A stretch of DNA of 64,000 nt from Luteibacter sp. (lineage in GTDB: Bacteria > Pseudomonadota > Gammaproteobacteria > Xanthomonadales > Rhodanobacteraceae). The stretch lies in contig NZ_WNDO01000009.1 in the NCBI RefSeq assembly GCF_009912395.1, forward strand, positions 107,466 to 171,465, written 5' to 3'. Shown one piece after another: positions 44,991 through 53,287 of the stretch (positions are counted from its first letter, which is position 1; each line of letters starts with the position of its first letter). Below the pieces are notes generated by a model. That model worked only from the letters and a program-made list of their open reading frames with translations, was not told where the DNA came from and did not search any database. The position numbers and the translations under genes were made by a program.

Positions 44991-45041
44991 ACCCCCTACG
45001 AAGCAGCCGCTAAAAACACGAGCTGCGCAGCAGCTAACCGC
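44991..45041. other. Spacer after element B with a 20-nt match to copy A
   Basis: 45016-45035 reads ACACGAGCTGCGCAGCAGCT, identical to the hairpin segment of copy A (24693-24712, minus strand), where copy B itself has a different hairpin. It is a possible remnant of another element or a terminator-like hairpin for gcd. Confidence 0.5.
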
Positions 45042-47501
45042 TTACTTCGGCAAGGCGTAAGCGATCACCCAATCGCCCTGCTTCGTACCCAGCGAACCAT
45101 GTCCGCCCGCCGTCACGAGGATGTACTGACGACCGCTCGCATCGGCATAGCTCATCGGCGTCGCCTGCCCACCGGCCGGCAGGCGCGCCTCCCACACCTT
45201 GCGGCCCGTGCGCACGTCGTAGCCACGCACGTAGTAATCCAGCGTGCCGCTCAGGAAGGTGACGCCACCACCCGTGGTCAGCATGCCGCCGAGACTCGGT
45301 ACACCCAGCGGCATCGGAATCGGCAGCGGCGCGCTGTCCACGATGGTGCCATTCCGGTGACGCCACATCATCCGACCGGTGCCCAGATCCACGCCCGCGA
45401 CATAACCCCACGGCGGCGCCTGGCAGGGAATGCCCAGCGGCGAAAGGAACGGCGACAACTCGATGGCGTACGGCGCACCCTTGGCCAGCTTGATGCCTTC
45501 CGTCTCGCTCTTGGATTCCTTCACCTCCACGTTCGCCAACTCCTCCTTCGGAATCAGCTTCGACTGGAAGGCCATGTAGCTCGGATTGATCAGCATCAAC
45601 TGCCGCGTGGGATCAACCGACACGCCACCCCAGTCGAACACGCCGAAGTTACCCGGGAACACCAGCGAACCCTGCAACGACGGCGGCGTGAACATGCCTT
45701 CGTAACGCAGCGAACGGTAACGCACGCGGCACCACAACTGGTCGAGTGGCGTGGTGCCCCACATATCCTTCTCGCGCACGTCCGGCGGCGCGAAATTCAG
45801 ATCGGACATCGGCTGCGTCGGCGACGTATGGTCGCCCGCCACCGCACCCTGCGGACGCTCCACCTCGCGAATGGGCACGATCGCCGTACCATCGCGACGA
45901 TCCAGCACATACACGCTGCCCTGCTTCGTCGACGCGATCAGCGCGGGCTTCATTCCGTCGTTGGTCTTGAGATCTATCAGGGTCGGCTGGCCGCCGATAT
46001 CCATGTCCCACAGGTCGTGGTGGGTGAACTGGTAATTCCACTTCACCTTGCCCGTCGCGATATCCAGCGCCACGATGCCCGCGCCGTACTTCTCCGACGT
46101 GGGTGTGCGATCCCCGGCGAACTGGTCCGGCGTCTGGTTGCCCATCGGCAGGTAGACCATGCCCAGGTCTTCGTCGACACTGAAAACCGACCAGACGTTC
46201 GGCGAGTTGCGTGTATACGTTTCGCCGGTCGCGATCGGTGCGGTGTCGTCCGGTTTGCCCGGATCCCAGTTCCACACGAGATGACCATCGTGCACGTCGT
46301 AGGCGCGGATCACGCCCGACGGCTCGTTGGTGGATTCGTTATCGGTGACATGGCCGCCGATGATGACCAGGTCGCGGGTCACGGCCGGCGGCGAGGTGGA
46401 GTAGTAACCGCCCGGCGTGAACGGACCGATGTTCGCGCGCAGGTCCACCGTGCCGTCCTTGCCGAAGTCCGTGCACGGCTTGCCGCTATCGGCGTCCAAC
46501 GCGATCAGGCGCGCATCGGCGGTCGGCAGGAACAGGCGACGCGGGCAGGTCGCGGATACATTGGCCGGTGCCGGCAGCGGTGCCGTCGATGCGGGAGCCG
46601 GTACGCCCGCGGCCGTCGTGGCCGGGGCCGGAATCACCGCCGAGGCGTATTTCATGTCGTCGTGGTACGAAACGCCACGGCAGGTCATGTGTTCCCAGTG
46701 CTTGAAGCCCACCGGGCTCTGCAACTTCGGATCGAACTCCCAGCGCTTCTGGCCCGTCGCGGCATCCACCGCGATCACGCGGCTATGCGGCGTGCAGAGA
46801 TAGACCGTGTCGCCAATCTTCAGCGGCGTGTTTTCCGCCGTGGTCTCGGTCGGATCGTCCGGCCCCGGCACATCGCCGGTCTGGATCTTCCAGGCCACCT
46901 GCAACTGGCCGACGTTGTCCGGGGTGATCTGGGTCAGCGGGGAATAGCGCTGTCCGTAAGGCGAGCCGCCGTAGTCGGTCCAGTCGCCGTCGGGGCGCAT
47001 CGCGCGGTCGCCCTGCGGACCGGTGACATCGGCCATCGGCAGTTCGCCGGGAATGTCCCGTTCCGGATGCAGCACACCCGCCACGCCCACCGCCGCCATG
47101 ACGAGCAGGCCCAGAAACAGGATGCCGCCACCCGTACCGCGTGCGCTGGCGTAGAAACGCTCCCGGTTGAGGCCACGACGCGGCCAGGGCAGTAGCAACC
47201 AGAGGCCCAGGGCGAACCAGACGTCGAGGCGGGTCAGCAGCTGCCACCAGTCCAGCCCCACTTCCCAGAATGCCCAGCCGGTGGTGGCGATCAGCAACAA
47301 GGCGTAGATCGTCACCGCCGAGCGTTGCCTGAGCAGGAGCAGCAGAGCCACCAGCACGGTGATGACACCCGCGACCAGGTAATAAACCGACCCGCCCAAC
47401 CGGACAAGTTCGATCCCTCCCCACACCAGCGCGGCACCGTACAGTGCGAAGACGAGCGCGGTGAACAGCGTCGCCGGATGGAAACTCCTGGTTCGATTCA
47501 T
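45042..47501 (-). CDS. gcd: Membrane-bound PQQ-dependent glucose dehydrogenase family
   Basis: 819 aa. Five N-terminal membrane helices (about 10-140) bind the inner membrane and ubiquinone, followed by an eight-bladed beta-propeller PQQ domain in the periplasm. Blade motifs include WEFDPKLQSPVGFKHWEHMTCRGVSY, TPLKIGDTVYLCTPHSRVIAVDAATG and GTLDYYVRGYDVRTGRKVWEARLPAGGQATP (cited by start only). It oxidises glucose (or quinate/shikimate in sister groups) to the lactone. Gluconate produced could feed GntK. The tandem GTAG-REP units and element B lie beyond its stop. Confidence 0.92.
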   Translation of the reverse strand: MNRTRSFHPATLFTALVFALYGAALVWGGIELVRLGGSVYYLVAGVITVLVALLLLLRQRSAVTIYALLLIATTGWAFWEVGLDWWQLLTRLDVWFALGLWLLLPWPRRGLNRERFYASARGTGGGILFLGLLVMAAVGVAGVLHPERDIPGELPMADVTGPQGDRAMRPDGDWTDYGGSPYGQRYSPLTQITPDNVGQLQVAWKIQTGDVPGPDDPTETTAENTPLKIGDTVYLCTPHSRVIAVDAATGQKRWEFDPKLQSPVGFKHWEHMTCRGVSYHDDMKYASAVIPAPATTAAGVPAPASTAPLPAPANVSATCPRRLFLPTADARLIALDADSGKPCTDFGKDGTVDLRANIGPFTPGGYYSTSPPAVTRDLVIIGGHVTDNESTNEPSGVIRAYDVHDGHLVWNWDPGKPDDTAPIATGETYTRNSPNVWSVFSVDEDLGMVYLPMGNQTPDQFAGDRTPTSEKYGAGIVALDIATGKVKWNYQFTHHDLWDMDIGGQPTLIDLKTNDGMKPALIASTKQGSVYVLDRRDGTAIVPIREVERPQGAVAGDHTSPTQPMSDLNFAPPDVREKDMWGTTPLDQLWCRVRYRSLRYEGMFTPPSLQGSLVFPGNFGVFDWGGVSVDPTRQLMLINPSYMAFQSKLIPKEELANVEVKESKSETEGIKLAKGAPYAIELSPFLSPLGIPCQAPPWGYVAGVDLGTGRMMWRHRNGTIVDSAPLPIPMPLGVPSLGGMLTTGGGVTFLSGTLDYYVRGYDVRTGRKVWEARLPAGGQATPMSYADASGRQYILVTAGGHGSLGTKQGDWVIAYALPK

Positions 47502-47582
47502 GGCCTCACCTTGGAACGACCGCCCCTGGACGGATGAAAGGTTGGCCGTGGGGGCGTGAATCCCAGGTGGAGACGCGAAAGC

Positions 47583-49223
47583 TCAGTCCGTGGCGTTTCC
47601 GGCCAGTTCGGCGATCATCGCCTCACGCATAAGGTATTTCTGCACCTTGCCGGTCACCGTCATGGGGAAGGCGTCCACGAAACGCACGTGCTGCGGCACC
47701 TTGAAATAGGCTAGCTGGCGACGGCAATGCTCGCGGATGGCCTCCTCGGTCAAGGTCGCACCCTCGCGCAGGCGAACCCAGGCGGCGACCTGCTCGCCCA
47801 GCCGGGGATCGGGCACGCCGAAGACCTGCACTTCCTGGATGTCCGGATGACCGTAGAGGAATTCCTCGATCTCGCGCGGATAGATGTTCTCGCCGCCGCG
47901 GATGATCATGTCCTTGAGCCGGCCGACGATGCGGCAGTAGCCGTCCTCATCGAGAGTCGCCAGGTCGCCCGTATGCATCCAGCGAGCGGCGTCCAGCGCC
48001 GTCCGCGTCGCCAGTTCGTCACCCCAGTAGCCGCGCATCACCGAATAGCCCCGGGTGAGCAGTTCGCCCGTCTCGCCACGCGGCACGATATGGCCCACAT
48101 CGTCCACGACCTTCACTTCCACGTGCGGATGCACACGACCCACCGTGGAGACACGCAGTTCCAACGGATCGTCGGTGACGGTCTGGAAACTCACCGGGCT
48201 CGTTTCCGTCATGCCGTAGGCGATGGTCACCTCCGCCATGTGCATCTCGTCGACCACGCGCCGCGTCACCTCGATGGGGCATGGCGAGCCGGCCATGATG
48301 CCGGTGCGCAGGCTCGACAGGTCGAACTCGCCGAAGCGCGGATGCTCCAGTTCGGCGATGAACATCGTCGGCACGCCGTGCAGGCCCGTGCAACGTTCCT
48401 CTGCCACAGTTTCCAGCGTCGCCAGCGGATCGAAGCCCTCCCCCGGAATCACCATGCAGGCGCCATGCGTCACGCAGGCGAGGTTGCCCAGCACCATGCC
48501 GAAGCAGTGATAGAAAGGCACGGGAATGCACAGGCGATCGACCTCGGTAAGACGCATGGCCTCGCCGATAAAGAAACCGTTGTTGACGATGTTGTGGTGC
48601 GTGAGCGTGGCACCCTTCGGCGCGCCCGTGGTGCCAGAGGTGAACTGGATGTTCGCCGGATCGTCGAACGACAGGCGCTTTTCGACCACCGCCAGCGTGG
48701 CGCGCGATGCGTCGTCGGCGACGATGTCGGACCAGCGCAAGGTCCCCGGCTCGGCGATGTCGTCGAGCAGGATCACATGACGAAGGCCGGCAAGCTCCGC
48801 GCGTACCGAGGCGAGGATCTCCAGGTAATGCGAACTCTTGAATGCCCGCGGCAGGATCAGCGCACGGCAGCCGACCTTGTTCAACGCGTAGGTCAGCTCA
48901 TGCGAACGGTAGGCGGGGTTGATGTTGACCAGTACGAGGCCGGCCTTCGGCGCGGCGAACTGCGTCACCACCCACTCGGCGCGATTTGGCGCCCAGATAC
49001 CGACGCGATCGCCCGGCTCCAGCCCCAGCGCCAGCAAGCCGGCTGCGACACGTTCCACTTCGGCATGGAACTGCCGGTACGTCCAGCGCACGCCCTGCTG
49101 GCGTACCACGAGGGCGGGACGGTCGGGCCAGCGGGCGGCGACGCGGTCGAGCAGTTCGCCGACGGTCTCGCCGAGCAGGGGCGTCGCGCTCGCGCCGTGG
49201 ACGTAGCTGGGGGTGGGGGGCAT
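47583..49223 (-). CDS. AMP-dependent acyl-CoA synthetase
   Basis: 546 aa. ANL superfamily: A3 motif [18 protein letters not shown]5 YGMTETSP, A7 [15 protein letters not shown]8 [20 protein letters not shown]10 catalytic Lys in [14 protein letters not shown]. It resembles ACSF2/medium-chain fatty acyl-CoA ligases used in fatty acid uptake or degradation. Chain-length preference cannot be read from the sequence. A tail-to-tail REP pair lies upstream of its start. Confidence 0.88.
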   Translation of the reverse strand: MPPTPSYVHGASATPLLGETVGELLDRVAARWPDRPALVVRQQGVRWTYRQFHAEVERVAAGLLALGLEPGDRVGIWAPNRAEWVVTQFAAPKAGLVLVNINPAYRSHELTYALNKVGCRALILPRAFKSSHYLEILASVRAELAGLRHVILLDDIAEPGTLRWSDIVADDASRATLAVVEKRLSFDDPANIQFTSGTTGAPKGATLTHHNIVNNGFFIGEAMRLTEVDRLCIPVPFYHCFGMVLGNLACVTHGACMVIPGEGFDPLATLETVAEERCTGLHGVPTMFIAELEHPRFGEFDLSSLRTGIMAGSPCPIEVTRRVVDEMHMAEVTIAYGMTETSPVSFQTVTDDPLELRVSTVGRVHPHVEVKVVDDVGHIVPRGETGELLTRGYSVMRGYWGDELATRTALDAARWMHTGDLATLDEDGYCRIVGRLKDMIIRGGENIYPREIEEFLYGHPDIQEVQVFGVPDPRLGEQVAAWVRLREGATLTEEAIREHCRRQLAYFKVPQHVRFVDAFPMTVTGKVQKYLMREAMIAELAGNATD

Positions 49224-49262
49224 GCGGGGCCTCGTGCTTCGGGAGGCCTTCGACCATACGGG

Positions 49263-49306
49263 ATCGCGCGCAAGCGTGCTCCTACAGAAGCGTGCTTGCG
49301 CGCGAT
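49263..49306. repeat. REP pair in reversed (tail-to-tail) order
   Basis: Two arms in the order complement-then-direct (right arm first), joined by CAGA. This is the opposite arrangement from the other pairs. The sequence GCGTGCT is a variant in both arms. Confidence 0.85.
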
Positions 49307-49310
49307 GGCC

Positions 49311-50162
49311 TCAGCGCGACACCAGCTCGGCGATGACATCGTCCAACCCGGTCTCACCCTTGACCGACGTCGTGCCGAAATCGATCCAACCCTCGTTGAA
49401 GCCATCGATCATCCGCATGCGCGGTGTCGGATGGCGCATGCCCTGCGCCTGGAAGCGCGCCTCCCAGGTATCGCGCGGCACGACGCGAGCCACGACGTCG
49501 CGACCCAGCGCGCGCGCGAACGCGGCGGCGATGTCGTTGGGGCTGGTGCGCACGGGGCCTTCGAGCTCGACCACGCGTACGCCATCCCACGATTCATCGA
49601 GCAGCTTCGCCGCGAGGCGGCCGATATCCTTCGTCGCCACCATCGCGATGGGGCGATCCAGCGGCTGGAGGTAGCTTTCGATCACACCGTGCTCGCGGGC
49701 CGACGACACGTCCCACTGCGAGTTTTCGAAGAACCAGCCGGCACGGAGAAACGCCACCGGCATCGGCAACGCACCCAGCACGGCCTCCATGCGACCCAGC
49801 TGCGACAGCAGGTTTTCTTCCGCCGCCTCCGCGCCGATGGTGGACAGCACCACGACACGCTTCGGCTTCGCCACGGCCAGCGCGTCACGGATCGAGGCGA
49901 TGGTGCGGTTGGATTCCGGAAAGCCCTCCGAGGGGTCGAACTGCGGAGGCAACAGCACGAATACGGCATCGCAGCCGCGGAAGGCGTCGGTCAGGGCGAC
50001 GGTATCGTCCAGTTCGGCGACCGCCAGCGTGGCGCCACGCTCGACGAAACCCCGGGCTTTCTCAGGGCTGCGCACGACGGCGCGGAAGGGACGGCCGGCG
50101 GCGAACAGGGCCTCGGCAAGCGAGGCTCCGACCTGGCCGGTGATACCGGTGATGGCGTACAT
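49311..50162 (-). CDS. NmrA-like NAD(P)-binding protein
   Basis: 283 aa from ATG 50162, SD GGAG. N-terminal atypical SDR Rossmann motif MYAITGITGQVGASLAEAL, then VVLSTIGAEAAEEN and FLRAGWFFEN. NmrA/HSCARG-type proteins sense the NADP(H) state or act as quinone reductases. The role here is undetermined. Divergent from the DUF2501 gene. Confidence 0.83.
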   Translation of the reverse strand: MYAITGITGQVGASLAEALFAAGRPFRAVVRSPEKARGFVERGATLAVAELDDTVALTDAFRGCDAVFVLLPPQFDPSEGFPESNRTIASIRDALAVAKPKRVVVLSTIGAEAAEENLLSQLGRMEAVLGALPMPVAFLRAGWFFENSQWDVSSAREHGVIESYLQPLDRPIAMVATKDIGRLAAKLLDESWDGVRVVELEGPVRTSPNDIAAAFARALGRDVVARVVPRDTWEARFQAQGMRHPTPRMRMIDGFNEGWIDFGTTSVKGETGLDDVIAELVSR

Positions 50163-50335
50163 GGCGTTTCTCCGTGGGGGATGGAGAAAGGTTAGGCATC
50201 CGCGATCCATGACTGAAGCGACGCAGCGGTACGTCTTCAATGACTTTCGATCACGACCGAGGCGTCTCGGCACACATCTTCCTAACGTGCCGGGGGGTAT
50301 TCCTTCACGCACCCCAACCCAGAGGAGCCCACCTT

Positions 50336-50776
50336 ATGAAGAGCACCCTCGTTGCCGGCCTCGCCTTGGCACTGACTCTGACCGGAGGCGGTGCCTCCGC
50401 CATGCAACTGGACAAGCTCGGCGGCCTGCTGGGCAAGGGCGGCGGTGGCGATTCATTCGCGTCGGGCAGCATGGGCAATGCCGCCGGCATCATCCAGTAC
50501 TGCGTCAGCAACAACTATCTGGGCGGCGACAGCGGCGCCAGCGGCGTGAAGGACCAGCTCATCTCCAAGCTCGGCGGCGAGTCCAAGCAGAAGCAGGACA
50601 TGGGCTTCGTCGAAGGCCAGCGCGGCCTGCTCAACGACGACAAGGGCAAGACGATCCTGGACCTGGGCAAGGAGAACAAACAAAGCCAGGGCCAGGCCGG
50701 CGACCTGAAGGCCCAGCTCACCCGCAAGGTCTGCGACACGGTGTTGAAGCAGGGCAAGAAGTGGGTCGGGATGTGA
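50336..50776 (+). CDS. DUF2501-family exported protein
   Basis: 146 aa from ATG 50336, SD AGAGGAG. Signal peptide 1-22 (ending GGASA). The mature part has [24 protein letters not shown] and the C-terminal [14 protein letters not shown] with two cysteines, the DUF2501 (YjjA-like) pattern. Periplasmic, function unknown. It is overlapped on the other strand by the 3' extension of the histidine kinase frame; its SD, signal peptide and family match show that it is the genuine gene there. Confidence 0.85.
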   Translation: MKSTLVAGLALALTLTGGGASAMQLDKLGGLLGKGGGGDSFASGSMGNAAGIIQYCVSNNYLGGDSGASGVKDQLISKLGGESKQKQDMGFVEGQRGLLNDDKGKTILDLGKENKQSQGQAGDLKAQLTRKVCDTVLKQGKKWVGM

Positions 50777-52699
50777 TGACGCGCCTGTTGGGGTGCCGCG
50801 GCATGCCCGATCGCGCGCCAGCGCTTCCGTCAATTCCGCCACGCCATAGGGTTTCACGATGATCGCCGTGCGGGCGTCGCGGTGGATCTCGTTGGCCGCG
50901 TGGTCGCCCGTGGCGTAAATCACCGGCAGGTCGGGACGGGTCTCGCGGGCCCGCTCCACCACCTCCACGCCGCTCAGGCCCGGCAGGCCCACGTCGGCCA
51001 GCATCACGTCGATGACTTCGGTAGCGTAGACGCGCAGCGCCTCGTTGCCGTCGCCCGCCTCGAACACGGTGTGCCCGCGGCTTTCCAGCATCTCGGCGAT
51101 CGACAGGCGGATCAGCGCGTCGTCTTCCAGCACCAGCACGCGCAATGGGCCATGACGCGGTGGTACCGGCATCGCGGGCGCGGGCGCCTCGCTCGACGCC
51201 GTGCGCGGCACGCGACCGGACAGCACGTGGCGCACGCGACGGGCCAGGGCCTCGCGGGTGTAGGGCTTGCTCAGCAGCTCCACGCCCTCATCCAGGCGGC
51301 CGCCGTGGACGATGGCGTTCTCGGTGTAGCCCGAGGTGAACAGCACAGCGATGCCCGGCTGGCGTTCCACCGCCTTGCGCGCCAGCTCGGGGCTGCGCAA
51401 CGGACCGGGCATCACCACGTCGGTGAACAGCATGTCGATCGCGATGCCGCTCTCGATGATGGACAACGCGCTCTCGGCGTCACGCGCCCGCAGTACGCGG
51501 TAGCCCAGGTCGGCCAGCATGCCGACCACGGTCTCGCGCACGGCGTCGTCGTCCTCGGCCACCAGGATGGTCTCGTCGCCACCACGGACCTCGCCGCCGT
51601 CCAGGTCGACGATGCGGTCTTCGGTCTGCGTGGAGCGCGGCAGGTAGATCCGCACCGTCGTACCGTGGCCGGGCTCGCTGTAGATCTTCACGTGGCCGCC
51701 GGACTGCTTCACGAAGCCGTAGACCATCGACAGGCCCAGGCCAGTGCCCTGGCCCTCGGGCTTGGTGGTGAAGAAGGGCTCGAACACATGCGGCAGGATC
51801 GCGGCCGGGATGCCGCCGCCGGTGTCGGTCACCGCCAGCATCACGTACTGGCCGGGGCGCAGGTCGCCGTGGGCCGTGGCATAGGCGTCGTCGAGCAGGG
51901 CGTTGCCGGCCTCGATGGTCAGCTTGCCCTGCCCGTCCATGGCGTCGCGCGCGTTGATCGCGAGGTTGAGCAGGGCGTTCTCGACATTGGTCGGGTCGAT
52001 CAGGGTGTTCCACAGGCCGCCCGCGATCACGGTCTCGACCTCGATGGCCTCACCCAGGGCGCGGCGCAGCAGTTCGTCCATGTCGCGGACGAAGCGGCCG
52101 ATGTTGACCACCTTGGGCGCCAGCGGCTGGCGACGACCGAAGGCCAACAGCTGGGCGGCCAGACGGGCACCCCGGGTGACGCCCGCCATGGCGTTGGCCA
52201 CGCGGCGCTCGGCCCGGGTGTTGCCGTTGACGTCAGCGGTCAGCAGCTGGAGGTTGCCGCTGATCACCTGGAGCAGGTTGTTGAAGTCGTGGGCGACACC
52301 ACCGGTCAGCTTGCCGATGGCGTCCATCTTCTGGGCCTGGCGCAGCTGGTCCTGGGTCATGTCGATGGACGGGTCCAGGCGCACGGCGTCGAGCGAGCGC
52401 AAGGTGCCGATCACGCTGCCCGTCCCCCAGGGCTCCAGGGCCACGCGCCAGATCGAACCGTCGGCCGTCCGCAGTTCCAGCTCCCGAGGGCCGTCATCGG
52501 CCACCAGAGCCGCCCGAAGGCGGTCGGCGTCGCCGGGGCTCCACAGTCCCAGGAACCCGGCCACACCCAGCCGCCCCCGCGCCCAGGCGTTGGCGTACAG
52601 CAAATCCCCGGTCGGGGTGAGGGCCACGACGCCGAAAGGCACGGCGTCGAGCGATTGGGCAAGCAGTGAGTGGTCCTGCAACTCGAAAGAAGAGGGCAT
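50453..52699 (-). CDS. Hybrid histidine kinase (PAS, HisKA, HATPase, two receivers) with antisense 3' extension
   Basis: 748 codons. PAS-like input (about 10-108), HisKA with His137 in [11 protein letters not shown], HATPase_c ([20 protein letters not shown]), receiver 1 with Asp in LFTDVVMPG, receiver 2 with Asp in LADVGLPG and IVKPYG. No membrane helices, so a soluble kinase. The family part ends near residue 635 (ELTEALARD). The remaining roughly 107 residues are the antisense strand of the DUF2501 gene, because no stop occurs in frame. Either the stop was lost or a frameshift moved it. Signalling partners are unknown. Confidence 0.8.
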   Translation of the reverse strand: MPSSFELQDHSLLAQSLDAVPFGVVALTPTGDLLYANAWARGRLGVAGFLGLWSPGDADRLRAALVADDGPRELELRTADGSIWRVALEPWGTGSVIGTLRSLDAVRLDPSIDMTQDQLRQAQKMDAIGKLTGGVAHDFNNLLQVISGNLQLLTADVNGNTRAERRVANAMAGVTRGARLAAQLLAFGRRQPLAPKVVNIGRFVRDMDELLRRALGEAIEVETVIAGGLWNTLIDPTNVENALLNLAINARDAMDGQGKLTIEAGNALLDDAYATAHGDLRPGQYVMLAVTDTGGGIPAAILPHVFEPFFTTKPEGQGTGLGLSMVYGFVKQSGGHVKIYSEPGHGTTVRIYLPRSTQTEDRIVDLDGGEVRGGDETILVAEDDDAVRETVVGMLADLGYRVLRARDAESALSIIESGIAIDMLFTDVVMPGPLRSPELARKAVERQPGIAVLFTSGYTENAIVHGGRLDEGVELLSKPYTREALARRVRHVLSGRVPRTASSEAPAPAMPVPPRHGPLRVLVLEDDALIRLSIAEMLESRGHTVFEAGDGNEALRVYATEVIDVMLADVGLPGLSGVEVVERARETRPDLPVIYATGDHAANEIHRDARTAIIVKPYGVAELTEALARDRACRGTPTGASSHPDPLLALLQHRVADLAGELGLQVAGLALALFVLLAQVQDRLALVVVEQAALAFDEAHVLLLLGLAAELGDELVLHAAGAAVAAQIVVADAVLDDAGGIAHAARRE

Positions 52700-52931
52700 C
52701 TAGCTTGGAATCCTTGTGGCGGAACGGTTGGCGACCGCGAAGTCTAGCTTCGTTGCAAGGCCAACTTTGTGTAGACGATCTTCACATCTTATTGACGTCT
52801 ATCGGTGCTAGAGGCCGTCGGAAGCCCCCTTCCGGCCGGCTGGCAGCGTGTCGGCCCCGCCGATCAAGGACATACGAACTGACCCTACATATTGTGTTGA
52901 CCTACCCTCTCCCCGCCTATATCGTGTGTCT
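52700..52931. other. Spacer between the kinase start and the riboswitch
   Basis: It holds the kinase promoter region on the minus strand and presumably the nrdAB promoter on the plus strand. I see no clear boxes, and no gene. Confidence 0.35.
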
Positions 52932-53116
52932 CGCTGGTGTCCGAACTGGTCAGAAAATGACCGTCGGATGTGAGGGAATCCGGTGCAAATCCGGAACTGC
53001 CCCGCAACGGTAAGTGGAGACGGTCCCGTGGATCGCATCGCCCCTTCGGGAGGCGGCGAGAGGCGGGATGGCCGGGTCGAAAAGCCCCTGTCCACGAGTC
53101 CGAGTACCTCCCAGCG
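52932..53116 (+). ncRNA. Cobalamin riboswitch
   Basis: P1 is CGCTGG (52932-52937) with CCAGCG (53111-53116). The hallmark core runs GGGAATCCGGTGCAAATCC, then GGAACTGCCCCGCAACGGTA, and the 3' part GAGTCCGAGTACCTCCC holds the B12-box region. These are the conserved cobalamin-aptamer blocks. It lies 171 nt before nrdA. Confidence 0.93.
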
Positions 53117-53169
53117 GTCGGTGCCACGCCGGCATCGATGAATGTGGTGGCGGCTTCCGCGGGGAGGTA

Positions 53170-53220
53170 CGTCGCGGACGGGAGTCCCTGAACGCTCCCA
53201 TCCCCGGCCTTTCCGCGACG
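53170..53220 (+). promoter_or_regulatory. Likely expression platform of the B12 riboswitch
   Basis: CGTCGCGGA (53170-53178) pairs with TCCGCGACG (53212-53220). This is a strong hairpin between the aptamer and nrdA, with no U tract after it, so control at Rho- or translation level is more likely than intrinsic termination. Confidence 0.5.
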
Positions 53221-53287
53221 CGCTACCGCGTCGAGCCCCGTTTCGAGGGAACGGGTGTTTGGATACAGGCCCTGGGGCACGCCACAC

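Noticed and set aside
44875..45060. 61-codon plus-strand ORF within copy B running into gcd
   Set aside because: No counterpart in copy A, no SD, and it overlaps RNA helices and the gcd 3' end.
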